Source: Paraburkholderia eburnea
GTDB lineage: Bacteria > Pseudomonadota > Gammaproteobacteria > Burkholderiales > Burkholderiaceae
Assembly (NCBI RefSeq): GCF_002917095.1
Contig: NZ_PQGA01000002.1
Coordinates: forward strand, 372,001-436,000
DNA length: 64,000 bases
Reading direction: 5' to 3'
Shown: in pieces, positions 44,811-52,857 of the stretch
Layout: the number at the start of each line of letters is the position of its first letter
Numbering within the stretch: position 1 is the stretch's first letter
The notes under the pieces: generated by a model
The model's input: only the letters and a program-made list of their open reading frames with translations
The model's database searches: none
What the model was told of the DNA's origin: nothing
Program-made: the position numbers and the translations under genes

Positions 44811-45821
44811 CTAAACCGCACCCTCCACGATATCGACGACGACCTTGCCTTCTGCCTGTCGCGTTTCCACGAGCGCATGCGCGGCGTCGACATTCGCCAG
44901 CGTGAAGCGCCGCGCATCGAGCGTCACATCGATCTTGCCTTGCTCCGCGAGCTTGCTGGTCTCGCGCAGGATCTGGCCATGCGCCGCGCGGCCTTCGCCG
45001 CTGAGCAGCGGCAGCAGCGTGAACACGCCCGAGTAACTGGCGGCGCGAAACGAGAGCGGCGCTAGCGCATGGGTGCCCCAGCCGAGCGCGCTGACGACAT
45101 GACCGAAGCGCGCCACGGCATGAAAGGCACGGTCGAGACTTTCGCCACCCGCCGTGTCGTACACCACGTCGAAGCCGCGCCCGCCCGTGTAGCGCGCGAC
45201 GAGATCCTTCATGTCGGACGCCGCCGCGCTATCAATAATTTGGATGCCGAATCGATTGAGCATCGCGTGGCGTGATGCGCCTGCCGTGGCGAATACCGCC
45301 GCTCCCAGCGCCTTCGCAAGTTGAATGGCCGCCTGGCCCACTGCGCCGGTGCCCCCCAGTACGAGCACGGTCTGACCGGGCTGCACGCGCGCGCGATCGA
45401 CCAGTCCTTCCCATGCGGTGATGAACGCGAGCGGCAACGTGGCCGCTTCGCGCAAGCTCAGGGTCGAAGGGGCCGGCGCAAGCAGCCGCGCATCGACGGC
45501 AGCGAATTCAGCCAGCGATCCTTGCACGCCGCCGACGCCGCCCGTCATGCCATATACCTTGTCGCCGGGTCTGAATCCGGTGACACCGTTGCCCACTTCC
45601 ACGACTTCGCCCGCGGTGTCGATGCCGAGGATCGCCGGCAACGGGTGTTGCGCATGGCCGGCCGCACCGCGCCGGATCTTGGTGTCGAGCGGATTCACCG
45701 CGCTCGCGTGGATGCGCACGAGCACGTCGCCTGCACCGGCATAAGGGCGCGGCACGTCGGTGAGCGTGAACGGCGCATTGGGCGCGGCGAGCAGCGCGGC
45801 TTTCATGGTGGTGGGTGACAT
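44811..45821 (-). CDS. zinc-independent quinone oxidoreductase (MDR superfamily)
   Basis: 336 residues. The N-terminal GroES-like domain has SAVNPLDTKIRRG and PGDKVYGMTGG. The nucleotide-binding motif VLVLGGTGAVGQAAIQLAKA starts near residue 150. It lacks the catalytic and structural zinc Cys/His sets, so it is a QOR-like NADPH-dependent reductase of quinones or enones. It is encoded on the same strand, 41 bp downstream of a LysR gene, and could be co-transcribed with it. Confidence 0.92.
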   Translation of the reverse strand: MSPTTMKAALLAAPNAPFTLTDVPRPYAGAGDVLVRIHASAVNPLDTKIRRGAAGHAQHPLPAILGIDTAGEVVEVGNGVTGFRPGDKVYGMTGGVGGVQGSLAEFAAVDARLLAPAPSTLSLREAATLPLAFITAWEGLVDRARVQPGQTVLVLGGTGAVGQAAIQLAKALGAAVFATAGASRHAMLNRFGIQIIDSAAASDMKDLVARYTGGRGFDVVYDTAGGESLDRAFHAVARFGHVVSALGWGTHALAPLSFRAASYSGVFTLLPLLSGEGRAAHGQILRETSKLAEQGKIDVTLDARRFTLANVDAAHALVETRQAEGKVVVDIVEGAV

Positions 45822-45862
45822 GACCTATCCGGATGGCGCCGTAAGGGGCGGCGACCAGGGGT

Positions 45863-46771
45863 TTAACGAAGCGGGTTTAACGAAGCATTCGCGCGCAGGC
45901 GCTCGATCGCCAGATCGAGGAACGCGCGCACCTTGCGCGTGGCGTGACGGCCCTCGCGGTGCAGCACGTGAATCGGCAGCGGCTGCGGCTCGTAGTCGGC
46001 CATCACGACCTGCAACTGGCCGGCTTCGAGCTGGCGCGCGACCTGATACGAAAGCGCCTGGGTGAGGCCGAAGCCATCGATGGCGGCGCTAATGGCGGAA
46101 TCGTTGGTCGTGGTGGATAAACGCGCGCGCTTTTGTGCTGTCATGCGCGGCGCGCCCGCGCCGAAGCGCCATTCGGGCAGCGACGACGCGCCGCTCACGG
46201 TAATCAGCACATGTCCTTCGAGTTGATCGGGTCGCGGCGGCACGCCGTGCTTCTCCAGATAGTCCGGCGATGCGACGACCACGCGCCGCACGCTGCCGAC
46301 GCGCACCGCCTGCATCGACGAATCGGCCAGTTCGCCGATACGCACGCCCACGTCGATACCTTCGTCGATCAGATTGACCACGCGGTCGAGAAACCAGCAG
46401 CGCACGTCGGCCTCGTCATACGCGCGCAGATATTCGAGCACAACGGGCATGACGAAGATACGTCCGAACAACACGGAAGCAGTAATGCTCAGGAGTCCTC
46501 GTGGAACTTCCAGGCTACCGGCGACGGCATGGTCGGCTTGCTCGATATCGCTGAGAATGCGCCGACAGCTTTCGGCATAAGCCGCACCGGCTTCGGTCAC
46601 GCGCACGACGCGCGTGGTGCGCGTGAGCAGGCGCACGCCGAGCGTATCCTCAAGCTCGCTCACGATGCGCGTGACGACCGAGGGTGAGACCTTGAGCTTG
46701 CGCGCGGCGGCGGCAAAGCCGCCGGTATCCACCACTGAGAGGAAAGCGGTCATCGCCTGCAGACGGTCCAT
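45863..46771 (-). CDS. LysR-family regulator (CrgA/DsdC-like group)
   Basis: 302 residues from ATG 46771 (MDRLQAMTAF). HTH core GGFAAAARKLKVSPSVVTRI (about 17-36). The LysR_substrate domain (about 85-290) contains the group pattern DEGIDVGVRIGELADSSMQA. A 14-bp tandem duplication lies at its very 3' end and creates the present stop codon. It is upstream of the QOR gene on the same strand; the next gene upstream on the same strand is the flavoprotein at 46857, 85 bp before it. Confidence 0.9.
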   Translation of the reverse strand: MDRLQAMTAFLSVVDTGGFAAAARKLKVSPSVVTRIVSELEDTLGVRLLTRTTRVVRVTEAGAAYAESCRRILSDIEQADHAVAGSLEVPRGLLSITASVLFGRIFVMPVVLEYLRAYDEADVRCWFLDRVVNLIDEGIDVGVRIGELADSSMQAVRVGSVRRVVVASPDYLEKHGVPPRPDQLEGHVLITVSGASSLPEWRFGAGAPRMTAQKRARLSTTTNDSAISAAIDGFGLTQALSYQVARQLEAGQLQVVMADYEPQPLPIHVLHREGRHATRKVRAFLDLAIERLRANASLNPLR

Positions 46772-46856
46772 GGCGCGGGGTCCGCGCGAGGGCGGAACGA
46801 GGGTGACAGGTGCCCGCAGTATACAGTGGGGTGTCATCGTCGCGTGGGCCATGCCG

Positions 46857-48971
46857 TTACAGATCGAGCACCAGCGGGGCCGCTGCGCCGTCGTCGCCGG
46901 CCGCCGGCACCGCGCAGCAGATCAGGGCTTCATGCTCGCCGACGGCCGCGGACGGCGGCTGATCCGGGTAGGCGACTGCGCCTTCCAGAACGCGAGTGCG
47001 GCAGGTTCCGCAACTGCCGCCCCGACAACTGAATTCGGGCGCGAGACCATTCGCTTCGGCGAGGTCGAGCAACGTGCCGCTGGTTTGCGGTGTCCACCGC
47101 GCGTCCTTTGCGGCGCGCGCGAAACGTACCGGTATCTCGACGCTCGCAGCGGCGCGCGGCGGCGTGGCCGGTTGCGCGCCGGGATCGGACTGGCGCTTGA
47201 GCGCGGCGGGGCCGAACGCTTCGGCATGAATGCGCGTATCGGCGATATTCAGGCCGCGCAGGCCGTCGTAGAGCGATTGCATGAAGCCACCAGGACCGCA
47301 CAGATAAAAGTCGTAGTCGTTGAACGGCAGCACTTCGCTGAGCATGGCCATGTCGATGCGACCGAGCGCCTGATAGTCGCGACCCGCCAACGCATCCGTC
47401 GAATCGCTGAGCACGTTGACGAGCGTGACCGAGCCGCCCGACGCGCGCACGAGCGCCTGGAGTTCCTCGTCGAAGGCGCGCTCCGCTTTCGTGCGGGCCG
47501 CGTAGACAAACCACGTCGGGCGGATGCCGCGCGTGCGCAGCCCTTCGTAGATGAGATGGCGCAGCATCGCGAGCATCGGCGTGACGCCCACGCCCGCCGC
47601 GAGCAGCACAGCCGGTCTGGTTGCGTGCGCATCGATCGTGAATTCGCCTGCGGGCGCACGCGCCTCGATGCGGTCCCCGACTTTTAGCGTGTCGTGCAGA
47701 TAGCTCGACACGCGGCCCTCGCGCTTCACGCTAATGCGGTACTGGCCGTCCGAAGGCGCGACCGAAAGCGTATACGTGCGCAGCGTGGGCTTCGTGTCGC
47801 CGGGCAGTGTCACGCGGATAGGCAGATGCTGGCCGGCTTCGTGGCGCACGAGGCCCGCTCCGTCGGCGGGTTGCAGATAAAACGAGCGGATCGTGCGGCT
47901 TTCGTCGGCGATGCGCGCGACCGTGAACGGCCGCCACGTGTTGACCAGCGCCTGCGCCTTCATGCGCTCAGCGGCTTCGAACCAGTCGCCCGTCAACGCG
48001 GCATTGGGCGACGCGCCGTCGGCGCGCGAAGCCCAGCGCAGCGGTAGCGCCGCCGCGCGATAGATCACGCGCTGCGGCGTGAAGCGCCACAGGCGTTCCG
48101 CACCCTGAAAAGCGGCGGTTTCCGCTGAATCCATCAGCACCTCGGCGGTACCCGTCAATTGCAGCAGATCGCCCGTGGCGTAGTCCACGAACACGAGTCC
48201 GGCGCGCGGATTGACCAGGATATTGCCGAGCGTGTTGAAGAACAGATTGCCCGCGAAGTCGGGCACCGTGAAGACGCCATGCTCGTCCACGCGCACGAAA
48301 CCGGCCTTGCCGCCGCGATGGGAAACGTCCACCTGGCGATGCCCGTCCTCGCGATCGACATAGGTGGCGACGAAGAACGAATCGGCGCGCGCGACGATGG
48401 CGCGCGCACGCTCGTCGAGACGATCGCTCACAACCGGCGCGAGTTCGCTGCGCAGATCGGGATCGCGCACGAACTGCGCGTCGCGCTGAAAGATGTATTG
48501 TGGGCAGTTGCCGTAGCTGTGCTCGACCAGCACGTCAAAGCCCACCGGTGTGCTTTGCGCCGCGCGTTGCACGGTGCCATTGAGGCGGTTGCGGCGGCGC
48601 GTCGGCAACTCGATGCCGAGCAGGGCGAGCGCCGCCCCGTCGTGCATGCCCGCATCGCCGGGATCGTCCGGATCGTGGTCGAGATCGACATGCAGATGCT
48701 TTTCGTCGGGTGCCTGCAGAAAGCCGGGGTGGTGCGCGCGCACCGTCGCCCACACATCGCCGGCGGGATCGACGGCGCCCAGCACCACGAACGGCAATTG
48801 CGGATAGAACTGCCGATGCTGTTCGATCAGATGATCGCGCAGATTGCGCCGCCCGACTGCGTCCATGTGTTGCTCGACACCGGCTGCGCGCTGCATCGCA
48901 AGCTCCCCGGCGTGCCACGGCGAGGGCGCGGGAGTGCTGGCAGTACCAACAGAAGCGGTTGTGGTGTCCAT
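46857..48971 (-). CDS. fused PNPOx-like / ferredoxin-reductase / 2Fe-2S oxidoreductase
   Basis: 704 residues from ATG 48971. The N-terminal half (about 30-330) is a pyridoxamine-phosphate-oxidase-like split-barrel FMN domain, with FFVATYVDREDGHRQVDVSH and GNLFFNTLGNILVNPRAGL. The middle (about 335-575) is an FNR-type FAD/NAD module with RTYTLSVAPS, LLAAGVGVTPMLAMLRHLI and YLCGPGGFMQSLYDGL. The C-terminus (about 615-704) is a plant-type [2Fe-2S] ferredoxin domain with CRGGSCGTC plus a distal Cys in ALICCAV. It is a self-contained electron-transfer chain from NAD(P)H to the FMN domain or to a partner; the substrate is unknown. A GST gene lies just upstream on the same strand. Confidence 0.9.
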   Translation of the reverse strand: MDTTTASVGTASTPAPSPWHAGELAMQRAAGVEQHMDAVGRRNLRDHLIEQHRQFYPQLPFVVLGAVDPAGDVWATVRAHHPGFLQAPDEKHLHVDLDHDPDDPGDAGMHDGAALALLGIELPTRRRNRLNGTVQRAAQSTPVGFDVLVEHSYGNCPQYIFQRDAQFVRDPDLRSELAPVVSDRLDERARAIVARADSFFVATYVDREDGHRQVDVSHRGGKAGFVRVDEHGVFTVPDFAGNLFFNTLGNILVNPRAGLVFVDYATGDLLQLTGTAEVLMDSAETAAFQGAERLWRFTPQRVIYRAAALPLRWASRADGASPNAALTGDWFEAAERMKAQALVNTWRPFTVARIADESRTIRSFYLQPADGAGLVRHEAGQHLPIRVTLPGDTKPTLRTYTLSVAPSDGQYRISVKREGRVSSYLHDTLKVGDRIEARAPAGEFTIDAHATRPAVLLAAGVGVTPMLAMLRHLIYEGLRTRGIRPTWFVYAARTKAERAFDEELQALVRASGGSVTLVNVLSDSTDALAGRDYQALGRIDMAMLSEVLPFNDYDFYLCGPGGFMQSLYDGLRGLNIADTRIHAEAFGPAALKRQSDPGAQPATPPRAAASVEIPVRFARAAKDARWTPQTSGTLLDLAEANGLAPEFSCRGGSCGTCRTRVLEGAVAYPDQPPSAAVGEHEALICCAVPAAGDDGAAAPLVLDL

Positions 48972-49008
48972 GGTCGGATGTCTCTGGTCGGGCGGCTGTT
49001 CGGCCAGG

Positions 49009-49620
49009 TCAGGCGCGCAGGCCCACGCGGCTTTGCGGGAACGGCACGAAGCGCGGCAAGGCTTCGATGCGCTTGAGCCACGCCTCGACGTGACGGTACG
49101 CGCCGATATCGACATTGCCCTCGGGCGCGTTCGCGGTATAGCTGTACAGCGCGATGTCGGCGATGGTCGGATGCGTGGCCGCGATCCATTCGCGCTGCGC
49201 GAGTTCGGCGTCGATGACGGCGAGGCTCGCGTGGGCGCGGGCGATCACTTCATCGGTATCGAACGCGGCGTTGAAGAGCGTGTTGAGCCGTGCCGCGCAG
49301 ACGCCATAGGCGATCTGGCCCGCCGCGACGGACAGCCAGCGCTGCACCTGCGCCGCGCCCAGCGGCGTTTCGGGCAGCCAGTCGGTGCGTTCGTACTTCT
49401 TCGCGAGATAGACCAGGATCGCATTCGAATCGGCGATGACAGTCTCGCCGTCTTCGAGCACCGGCACCTGGCCGAAGCGATTCATCGCGAGAAAGGCGGG
49501 CGTCTTGTGTTCGCCGGCGGCAAGATCGACCGGCACGAGTTCGTGCTCGACGCCGAGCAGCGCCAGAAACAGTTGTGCGCGGTGCGAATGACCTGACAGC
49601 GGTACGTAATGGAGCTTCAT
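49009..49620 (-). CDS. glutathione S-transferase
   Basis: 203 residues from ATG 49620. N-terminal thioredoxin-fold domain: [20 protein letters not shown], with the [11 protein letters not shown] cis-Pro motif and [14 protein letters not shown] binding the glutathione gamma-Glu. The C-terminal helical domain has [20 protein letters not shown], the N-capping motif. A detoxification enzyme of the bacterial theta/beta-like type. It lies 37 bp before the flavo/iron-sulfur gene and is probably co-transcribed. Confidence 0.92.
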   Translation of the reverse strand: MKLHYVPLSGHSHRAQLFLALLGVEHELVPVDLAAGEHKTPAFLAMNRFGQVPVLEDGETVIADSNAILVYLAKKYERTDWLPETPLGAAQVQRWLSVAAGQIAYGVCAARLNTLFNAAFDTDEVIARAHASLAVIDAELAQREWIAATHPTIADIALYSYTANAPEGNVDIGAYRHVEAWLKRIEALPRFVPFPQSRVGLRA

Positions 49621-49802
49621 GAGCGGTTTCCTGGGCTGGGTTGAAAACACGGAGGCGACCGTGTTGAGAGGCAGTCTAGGCAAGCGCGTGAGGGAACAGA
49701 ATCGGCCGCTGTGCGATTTCACTATTGCGCCAACGCGAATGATGGGCGACGCCGCGTTCGCGGCGCCGGTCGTCTCAGCATCATGCGCAATGCATCATGA
49801 TT

Positions 49803-49821
49803 GCAAATGATAGTGATTTGC
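49803..49821. promoter_or_regulatory. Fur-like box
   Basis: GCAAAT-GATAGTG-ATTTGC (49803-49821) is a 19-bp inverted repeat overlapping TGATAGT, which matches six of seven positions of the Fur half-site TGATAAT. It lies between the GST gene and the Fur-family gene at 50019, so either could be controlled. Confidence 0.6.
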
Positions 49822-50018
49822 ATTTACAATTCGAGCGCCCCGAGACCGGTAACAGCAGATAACAAACAACAAACGCACAAACACGCTGAGACGCTGTCGT
49901 GGCCCATAAGCCGGGGAATCGATGCGAGTCAGGTTACAGCGTGTGGCGCTGGGCAACACGCTGCCGTCGGTTTCGGTCAAGGCCGACCGCGAAACGGCCT
50001 ATGCCCCGCTCAACGGCT

Positions 50019-50552
50019 ATGGAGACAGACGAATTGAAGGATTCCTGCAATAACGATAACCCCGACACGCCCGATGCCGCCGTGTGCGCTTTCCTGCGCG
50101 CGAAAGGGCTCAATGTGACGAAAGCGCGGCTGCATGTGCTCGCGTTGCTCAGCGAGTTCGATCGCCCGGTCAATGGCGAAACGCTCTTTCGCCACATCGT
50201 CCTGAAGCGCCAGACCATGAGCAAGGCAACGATCTACCGCACGCTCGTGGAGTTTGAAAAGGCTGGCGTGGTGAGCCGTCAGTGGGTTGCGGGGCTGACC
50301 GGCGCGCGGGCCGCTTACGTGTCGTTGCAGAAGCTCGGCGGCCCGACGGTCCATCAACTCGTGTGCCGCGATTGCGACCGGCGTCACGTGGTTGCGGACG
50401 AAGGCGTGCTGGAGCGGCTTCGTTTTTCGTTGCAGAACGAAGCGGCGCTAAGCAGTCTGCCGCAGCCGCTCACGATCTACTATCAATGCGCGGGCTGTGC
50501 CGCTCGCAGCCCGCTCGATCGCGCGGAAGCCATGAAGAGCGCGCGGAATTAA
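50019..50552 (+). CDS. Fur-family metalloregulator
   Basis: 177 residues from ATG 50019 (METDELKDS). The winged helix (about 20-95) has GLNVTKARLHVLALLSE and TMSKATIYRTLVEFEKAGVV, the Fur recognition helix. The dimerisation domain has structural zinc cysteines in CRDCDRRH and CAGC. It fits the Fur/Zur/PerR superfamily but diverges from canonical iron-sensing Fur: the HHDH-type motif is replaced by VHQLVCRDC. Zur- or Fur-type paralogue, metal unknown. A Fur-like box lies about 200 bp upstream. Confidence 0.88.
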   Translation: METDELKDSCNNDNPDTPDAAVCAFLRAKGLNVTKARLHVLALLSEFDRPVNGETLFRHIVLKRQTMSKATIYRTLVEFEKAGVVSRQWVAGLTGARAAYVSLQKLGGPTVHQLVCRDCDRRHVVADEGVLERLRFSLQNEAALSSLPQPLTIYYQCAGCAARSPLDRAEAMKSARN

Positions 50553-50780
50553 CCCCACCCCTTGAACGAAGCCGCTTCCGGCGATTTCAGCCCGTCGGGC
50601 AAGTCCAGATTCGGTAAAGGCCGGCCTTCGAGCGTGGCGAGCAGCGCGGGCTTCATCGTCGCGCGTGGATGCTCAGCCGGGGCCGACCCGGACAACATGG
50701 TCGGGGCTTGATGGCAAGCAAACCTGCCTGGTAGTCCTGAAGCTATGCTCGCGCCGGCCTTATTCCGGAGTGTAGCCATC

Positions 50781-51149
50781 GTGAAGAAATCCCTCCTCGC
50801 ATCCACCGCGCTTGCGCTTGTTCTGTGCGTCGGCAATGCCGTCGCGCAGACGCCTCCCGCGTCGCCGTCGGCAGCGTCCATCGAACAGGGCGACGGTTTC
50901 TACGCCGCCTGCCAACAAGAAGAAAATCTCACCGCCTGTGCCATGTATCTGGCTGGCTATTCGAATGGCGCGCTGGTGCAGGCGCTAATCGACCGGCAGC
51001 GGCCCCGATACTGCCTGCCACCGAATCTCACGCGCAAGGACCAGTTGCGCGTGGTTCTCGCCTATATGAAGGGGCATTTCGAACTGATGCTCGAACCGAC
51101 CGGCGCCATCATCTACAAGGCGATGCTCGCCGCTTTCCCCTGCAAATAG
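50781..51149 (+). CDS. exported Rap1a/Tai-family protein
   Basis: 122 residues starting at GTG 50781, with a signal peptide (KKSLLASTALALVLCVGNAV, cleavage near AVA|QT). The mature domain has YAACQQEENLTACAMYLAGY, the YCLPPNLTRKDQLRVVLAYM block and a terminal AAFPCK, with four conserved cysteines able to form disulfides. This is the Rap1a_Tai fold, known from periplasmic immunity proteins against type VI amidase effectors. No effector or T6SS gene is nearby, so it may be an orphan immunity protein or a housekeeping relative. Confidence 0.82.
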   Translation: MKKSLLASTALALVLCVGNAVAQTPPASPSAASIEQGDGFYAACQQEENLTACAMYLAGYSNGALVQALIDRQRPRYCLPPNLTRKDQLRVVLAYMKGHFELMLEPTGAIIYKAMLAAFPCK

Positions 51150-51160
51150 TGTTAGGGCTT

Positions 51161-51577
51161 TCAGATCACCAGATGCTTCGTGATCTGTTCGATGCCACGG
51201 CGCATGCGGCTGACCGCTTCCGCTGCGTTGACCACCTTGCTATAGGTTGGGCTGAACTCGGGGCCGCGCGACGCATGGCTCTCGAAGCCGTTGAGGGCGT
51301 CGTTGTCGAGCGGGGGCACGATATGGGACCCGCTGTTGAACAGATGCCGCGGCAGATGCGATTCGAGCATCTTGAACAGCGCGGCGAACTCGTCATTTGC
51401 GAGGCGCACCTGCTCGTGCAGCAGTTCGAACGCGTCGTTGAGCCTGGGCACCGACGGGGTTGGAATGGGGCTGGCCAGTGTGTCGCTCTGGAGGCCTGCC
51501 TGTTGCAGGCGCTCCATCGCAATGGCGGCGGTGATGGTAGGGGCCGCGTGGCGGCCATCGTTTTGAGTAGTGTCCAT
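51161..51577 (-). CDS. hypothetical protein, unknown
   Basis: 138 residues, start at ATG 51577 with AGGAATTG upstream. Mostly helical, polar, no signal peptide or membrane segment. The middle LNDAFELLHEQVRLANDEFA ALFKMLESHL looks amphipathic and could be a short coiled coil. I recognise no family. It converges on the Rap1a-like gene at 12 bp and follows another unknown small gene on the same strand. Confidence 0.6.
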   Translation of the reverse strand: MDTTQNDGRHAAPTITAAIAMERLQQAGLQSDTLASPIPTPSVPRLNDAFELLHEQVRLANDEFAALFKMLESHLPRHLFNSGSHIVPPLDNDALNGFESHASRGPEFSPTYSKVVNAAEAVSRMRRGIEQITKHLVI

Positions 51578-51723
51578 CGATCAATTCCTGTTGCAAAGGT
51601 TCCAGATATTCCGGATGTCGCGACATGAAAGGCGCAGGGCGCATGTCGCGCGGGAGTCTAAGGGCCTTTACTCGCCTTTCATCCTGAAAACAAGGACGAA
51701 CGCGCAGGAACGTGACCAGGACT

Positions 51724-52113
51724 TCATGAGCGCCGCACCAGCATGCAGAGATTGCGAAACTCGCGACGCTCTTGTTCATAGCCTGTAAGCGGGGTTTGAC
51801 ACCACCAGTAGCGCTGCCGCAGCCGTGCTTCGTGCGCGAGTTGTTCGGCAGAAGGAACCCAGTAACGGTTGTCAGCCGATCTACCGGCTTCGCGCAGCGC
51901 ACCGGCCTTGAGCGCCTGCACGAGAACCTCGTTTAGCACCGGGGCGCGGACGCCAAGAAGTTTCCCGAGTTCACGCGCGCTATAACGTACGTCGACTTTC
52001 ATGACAGCGATGATTTCCGGTATGCCGGGCCCTTTGATTGGGACATCACCGTGCAAGGTTTCGCTGGCGATCGGCTGGATTGGCTTTTCGGCGCTCACGT
52101 GCTGGATAGGCAT
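51724..52113 (-). CDS. hypothetical protein with winged-helix-like segment
   Basis: 129 residues, start ATG 52113 with AGGAGAAATTC upstream. The middle part VRYSARELGKLLGVRAPVLN followed by EVLVQALKAGALRE resembles a winged helix-turn-helix, and the C-terminus is rich in Arg and aromatics (RYWWCQTPLTGYEQERREFR). It might be a small DNA-binding protein, but no family was recognised. It may be transcribed with the unknown gene at 51161-51577. Confidence 0.6.
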   Translation of the reverse strand: MPIQHVSAEKPIQPIASETLHGDVPIKGPGIPEIIAVMKVDVRYSARELGKLLGVRAPVLNEVLVQALKAGALREAGRSADNRYWVPSAEQLAHEARLRQRYWWCQTPLTGYEQERREFRNLCMLVRRS

Positions 52114-52399
52114 GAATTTCTCCTGCGGTAATCAAATGCAAGGGAATGGAACGGAACGGGTGGCGTCGACTGCAAGGCGCGACGTAGCTCGTGACTATAG
52201 GCGTTCAGCCTCTGCACGAAATGACGTGTATCAAGACTCAGGCGGGGTCAATCAGGCAATTGCGCGCGGAATGATCCATACGCTGTATTCACGCATGGGA
52301 GAGCTTTAAGAAGGGTTAGATTGGCTGCGCGCGATGCGCGCATACTTGCGGTAAGATGCGCGCTTGAATGGTAGGGCGGCGCTGCCGCAGGGTGCAAAA

Positions 52400-52621
52400 A
52401 TGGATCAGAAGAAAGCCGAAAGCCTTCTCGTCGATGCGGACAGGATGGCCGAATTCGTTCTCAAGTGTTTCGATCTCACGCTGGATTCGCAGGCGGGCCG
52501 GGATCTCTACGAACGCGCATTTGGAACCTATATCCGCACCGAGGTGGGCGATATGCCAATGGCCGAGATTTACGACGCGCTCAAGACCGAGCCGGTTCTC
52601 GATGCGGCGCTGGGCGCGTGA
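52400..52621 (+). CDS. small acidic conserved-type protein, unknown
   Basis: 73 residues from ATG 52400. Acidic and helical: AESLLVDADRMAEFVLKCFD and GTYIRTEVGDMPMAEIYDAL. No motif recognised. It stands alone between the hypothetical genes and the DHA2 transporter. The 52114-52399 region before it shows no gene. Confidence 0.55.
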   Translation: MDQKKAESLLVDADRMAEFVLKCFDLTLDSQAGRDLYERAFGTYIRTEVGDMPMAEIYDALKTEPVLDAALGA

Positions 52622-52857
52622 CCGAAGCCTGAATCAGCCTGAATAGCAATGCGGATAAAATTCGCGTAGATCGCAGATAATACGGATAACTGATTAATAG
52701 GCGTGTCCCCATGTGGCGCGTCGGGTGCACGCTCATTATTGTCGCCGCTGTCAGTCATTGATGCGTGTTTGGACATTGATCTGGGCGCCTTGCTCTGTCA
52801 GGCTCCCGGGTTGGCCCGCGCTCTGCCGCCGGTCCCCGTCCATTACACGCGTATTCC

